From NCBI GenBank assembly GCA_964614605.1, contig CAZTLU010000059.1, forward strand, positions 1 through 9,190: DNA of 9,190 bases. The letters run 5' to 3'. The DNA comes from Fimenecus sp964614605. GTDB taxonomy: Bacteria; Bacillota; Clostridia; Oscillospirales; Acutalibacteraceae. Positions 6,778 through 9,190 of the stretch are shown piece by piece. The notes under the pieces were generated by a model. It did no database searches. It saw nothing but the letters and a program-made list of their open reading frames with translations, and was not told the DNA's origin. The translations under genes were made by a program, and so were the position numbers. Every line of letters starts with the position of its first letter. The first letter of the stretch is position 1.

Positions 6778-7188
6778 ATGAAAAAGGAAACACTTTTTTT
6801 ATTAGCAAAAGAGGCTATGAAAAAATCTTATGCACCATATTCAAATTACAACGTTGGTGCGGTGTTGCTAACTAAAAACGGCGAGATTTACAAGGGCTGT
6901 AATGTTGAAAATGCGTCATATTCTGCTACCTGTTGTGCAGAAAGAAATGCACTTTTCAATGCAGTTGCAAATGGTGAAAGAGAATTCGAGGCTATTATGG
7001 TTATTGGCGGTAAAAACGGTGAAATTACAGACTACGCAATGCCTTGTGGAATTTGCAGACAAGCTTTAGCAGAATTCTGTGATGCCGATTTTAAAGTATA
7101 TGTTGGAATTAGTGAAAACCACATAAAAGAGTTTACTTTAGGTGAGCTTCTCCCCTATTCATTTGACAAATCAAAATTAGGTGACTGA
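6778..7188 (+). CDS. cdd: Cytidine deaminase
   Basis: This zinc enzyme hydrolytically deaminates cytidine and deoxycytidine to uridine and deoxyuridine, feeding the phosphorylase encoded next. The 136 residues match the small homotetrameric type of Bacillus. Active-site motifs are intact: substrate-binding NVENASYS at 42-49, Cys53 and the catalytic Glu55 (TCCAERNA), and Cys90/Cys93 (PCGICRQ), giving the three-cysteine zinc site. The ribosome site AAGG with TGA (6767-6773) overlaps the deoB stop codon, and the start follows 4 nt after it. Confidence 0.97.
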   Translation: MKKETLFLLAKEAMKKSYAPYSNYNVGAVLLTKNGEIYKGCNVENASYSATCCAERNALFNAVANGEREFEAIMVIGGKNGEITDYAMPCGICRQALAEFCDADFKVYVGISENHIKEFTLGELLPYSFDKSKLGD

Positions 7189-7189
7189 T

Positions 7190-8491
7190 ATGAGAATTTA
7201 CGACATAATTGAGAAAAAGCGTGACGGCGGTAAGCTTACAAAAGAAGAAATCGACTTTTTTGTTCAGGAATATACAGCAGGCAAAATTGAAGATTATCAA
7301 GCATCAGCACTTCTTATGGCAATTTTCATTAACGGAATGGATGAAGAAGAAACCGTTAACCTTACTGAAAGTATGGCAAAATCCGGTGATATGCTTGATT
7401 TGTCAGCTATTGATGGAATCACTGCAGACAAGCACTCTACCGGTGGTGTTGGTGATAAAACTTCACTTATAGTGGCTCCTATTTGTGCTTCACTCGGTAT
7501 TAAAATGGCAAAAATGAGCGGTCGCGGACTTGGTCACACGGGTGGAACAATTGACAAGCTTGAAAGCATTGAGGGGTATAACACCTCAATTGATACCGAC
7601 GCATTTTTCAAACAGGTCAACGAAATCGGAATTGCACTTATCGGGCAAACGGGCAACCTTGCCCCTGCCGATAAAAAGATTTATGCTTTGCGTGATGTTA
7701 CTGCAACTGTTGGCAATATTTCGCTTATTGCATCAAGTATTATGAGCAAGAAAATTGCCGCAGGGGCAAAAAATATTGTTCTTGATGTTAAATGCGGCAG
7801 CGGTGCTTTTATGAAAGATGAGCAAAGTGCCACAGAGCTTGCAGAGTTAATGGTTAAAATAGGTAAAAAATGCGGTCGAAATGTGGCTGCAGTTATTACT
7901 AATATGGATATTCCGCTTGGCTCAAATATAGGTAATGCTCTTGAAATCAAAGAGGTTGTTGATATTCTCAATAATAAAGGTGACACACAGTTGCGTGAGC
8001 TTTGCCTTGAACTCTCTGCAACAATCCTGAGTATTTCTTATGATTGGGACTATAAAACTGCTTATAAAAAGGCAGAAAACGCATTACTTGACTGCTCGGC
8101 ATTCAACAAGCTTAAAGAATTAGTTTCTGCACAAGGCGGAAATGCAGAAATGCTTGATAATACAGAACTTTTACCGAAATGTGAAAAGTTACTTGAAATC
8201 AAAGCAAAACAAGATGGTTTTATTCAAAGTATTGATTCCCGAATTGTGGGTGAAAGCGCAGTTTTGCTTGGTGCAGGCAGAGAAAAGAAAACTGATACCA
8301 TTGACTATGGAGCAGGAATTGTACTTTATAAAAAGACAGGCGAAATTGTTTCAGTTGGTGACACAATCGCAATTCTTTATGCAGAAACAGACGAAAAACT
8401 TAAGAATGCAGAAAAGCTTTTCAACACTTCATTCACAATCGGTGTAGAAAAGCCTGAAATAAAACCATTGATTTATAAAACAATAAGATAG
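7190..8491 (+). CDS. pdp: Pyrimidine-nucleoside phosphorylase
   Basis: This enzyme phosphorolyses uridine, deoxyuridine and thymidine to the free base and (deoxy)ribose-1-phosphate. From ATG 7190 the protein has 433 residues, the normal length for Bacillus-type Pdp. The N-terminal helical domain (about 1-65) is followed by the phosphate-binding KHSTGGVGDK (Lys81), the KMSGRGLGHTGGT block near 108-120, and Arg168, Ser183 and Lys187, positions equivalent to the pyrimidine-binding residues of Geobacillus PyNP. The C-terminal PYNP_C domain spans about 345-420. The GTG at 7181 is in frame, but AGGTGA (7179-7184) there serves as the ribosome site for ATG 7190. I prefer pdp (broad specificity) over deoA (thymidine-specific) because of the Firmicutes context; sequence alone does not settle that. 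Confidence 0.95.
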   Translation: MRIYDIIEKKRDGGKLTKEEIDFFVQEYTAGKIEDYQASALLMAIFINGMDEEETVNLTESMAKSGDMLDLSAIDGITADKHSTGGVGDKTSLIVAPICASLGIKMAKMSGRGLGHTGGTIDKLESIEGYNTSIDTDAFFKQVNEIGIALIGQTGNLAPADKKIYALRDVTATVGNISLIASSIMSKKIAAGAKNIVLDVKCGSGAFMKDEQSATELAELMVKIGKKCGRNVAAVITNMDIPLGSNIGNALEIKEVVDILNNKGDTQLRELCLELSATILSISYDWDYKTAYKKAENALLDCSAFNKLKELVSAQGGNAEMLDNTELLPKCEKLLEIKAKQDGFIQSIDSRIVGESAVLLGAGREKKTDTIDYGAGIVLYKKTGEIVSVGDTIAILYAETDEKLKNAEKLFNTSFTIGVEKPEIKPLIYKTIR

Positions 8492-8501
8492 GAATTTTTA
8501 T

Positions 8502-9092
8502 ATGAATGTTATTGAACATTATGACAACCTGATTTTAGAGAACAACGACCCAGTTCATGACCCAAAGCCACTACAAGATTATATGAACAAATGGGACGGT
8601 CAAAAATTTATTGACGAAATGCAACTCAATAAAGATAAAACTGTTTTAGAAATTGGTGTCGGTACAGGAAGATTAGCTATTAAAACTGCACCCTTGTGCA
8701 AAACTTTTTATGGCGTTGATATTTCAGAAAAGACTATTGAAAAAGCAAAATCGAACTTATCTGAATTTTCAAATATTAATTTGATTTGTGCTGATTTTAT
8801 GAGTCATGATTTTTCAAATACCTTTGATGTTATTTATTCTTCATTAACTTTTTTGCATATTGAAAACAAACAAAAAGCCATAAATATAATTGCAAAATTA
8901 TTAAATGATAATGTTATTTTTGCTTTATCTATTGACAAAAATCAAGAAAATACTATTGATATGGGTACTTATAAAGTTAAGATTTTCCCAGACAATCCAA
9001 AAGAAATTGAAAACTGCATCAATAATTCAAATTTGAGCATTATAACAAAATATGAAACAGATTTTGCACACATATTTATTTGTCAAAAATAA
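8502..9092 (+). CDS. Class I SAM-dependent methyltransferase
   Basis: This 196-residue Rossmann-fold methyltransferase has an unknown substrate. Motif I, the SAM-binding glycine loop, is VLEIGVGTGRLA at 48-59. The acidic residue binding the SAM ribose is Asp73 in YGVDIS. NLICADF near 94-100 and FDVIYSSLTFLH near 109-120 fit motifs II-III. It lacks an NPPY-type motif, so it is unlikely to be an adenine or cytosine DNA methylase; a small-molecule or protein target is more likely. The ATG follows AGGA by 8 nt and lies 10 nt after pdp. It is the last gene before the terminator, so it appears to be co-transcribed with the salvage genes. It is visibly more AT-rich and richer in Asn, Ile and Lys than cdd or pdp, which could reflect later acquisition. 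Confidence 0.88.
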   Translation: MNVIEHYDNLILENNDPVHDPKPLQDYMNKWDGQKFIDEMQLNKDKTVLEIGVGTGRLAIKTAPLCKTFYGVDISEKTIEKAKSNLSEFSNINLICADFMSHDFSNTFDVIYSSLTFLHIENKQKAINIIAKLLNDNVIFALSIDKNQENTIDMGTYKVKIFPDNPKEIENCINNSNLSIITKYETDFAHIFICQK

Positions 9093-9112
9093 GTGTAAGT
9101 CATTACATAAAG

Positions 9113-9138
9113 AAATCCCACATTACTGTGGGATTTTT
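9113..9138 (+). terminator. Rho-independent terminator of the deo operon
   Basis: AAATCCCACA (9113-9122) and TGTGGGATTT (9127-9136) form a perfect 10-bp stem with a TTAC tetraloop, ending in a run of five T (9134-9138). It lies 21 nt after the methyltransferase stop codon. The A-rich 5' side gives only an interrupted T-run on the other strand, so it fits the plus-strand operon best. Confidence 0.9.
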
Positions 9139-9149
9139 CAGTCTGTAGA

Positions 9150-9183
9150 AAAACCCTAAATCTCAAGCGAGATTTAGGGTTTT
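9150..9183 (-). terminator. Second strong hairpin, probable terminator of a convergent gene to the right
   Basis: AAAACCCTAAATCTC (9150-9164) and GAGATTTAGGGTTTT (9169-9183) form a perfect 15-bp stem around an AAGC loop. Read on the minus strand, the stem is followed by an unbroken T-run (complement of the A-run at 9149-9153). On the plus strand it has four T before AAAATTT. It can act in both directions, but a minus-strand gene ending just beyond the right edge is the simplest explanation. Confidence 0.75.
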
Positions 9184-9190
9184 AAAATTT

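Noticed and set aside
7209..8447. Several plus- and minus-strand frames of 71-101 codons within pdp
   Set aside because: pdp is intact with all active-site residues, so these are out-of-frame shadows.

Overview
The window is AT-rich and carries a complete cotJA-cotJB-cotJC spore-coat operon, a Firmicutes-type nucleoside-salvage operon (deoC-deoB-cdd-pdp), and a large secreted protease with BspA-type leucine-rich repeats. Together these point to an endospore-forming clostridium, probably a gut-type member of the Oscillospiraceae/Ruminococcaceae. The taxonomic placement is inference from gene content and base composition; no marker gene is present.

Layout. Positions 1-3040 (minus strand) hold most of a secreted subtilisin-family (S8) protease followed by a chitobiase-like domain, BspA-type LRRs and an Ig-like segment; its C-terminus lies beyond the left edge. 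It has its own promoter (3057-3085), packed directly against the terminator (3084-3121) of the next minus-strand unit, cotJA-cotJB-cotJC (4288 down to 3170). Between the cotJC stop codon and that terminator sits a 50-bp imperfect palindrome whose core resembles a widespread REP-like repeat. A 127-bp divergent intergenic region (4289-4415) separates the cotJ operon from a plus-strand operon and contains a good sigma-A promoter and a 13-bp palindrome.

The plus-strand operon has six tightly packed genes: a single-pass membrane protein with an external His/Cys module (TTG start at 4416), deoC, deoB, cdd, pdp, and a class I SAM-dependent methyltransferase. Gene spacings run from a 1-nt overlap to 10 nt. 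The four core enzymes form one pathway. Cdd deaminates (deoxy)cytidine to (deoxy)uridine. Pdp phosphorolyses pyrimidine nucleosides to (deoxy)ribose-1-phosphate. DeoB converts that to the 5-phosphate, and DeoC splits deoxyribose-5-phosphate into acetaldehyde and glyceraldehyde-3-phosphate. The flanking membrane protein and methyltransferase are the members whose roles are not explained. The operon ends at a terminator (9113-9138), followed by a second, longer hairpin (9150-9183) that better suits a convergent gene beyond the right edge.

No RNA genes, CRISPR arrays, transposase genes or defence systems are visible. All genes look intact, except that the protease runs off the left edge. I see no strong case for an entirely new system. 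The most interesting leads are the membrane-anchored His/Cys protein heading the deo operon, the methyltransferase closing it, and the repeat behind cotJC.
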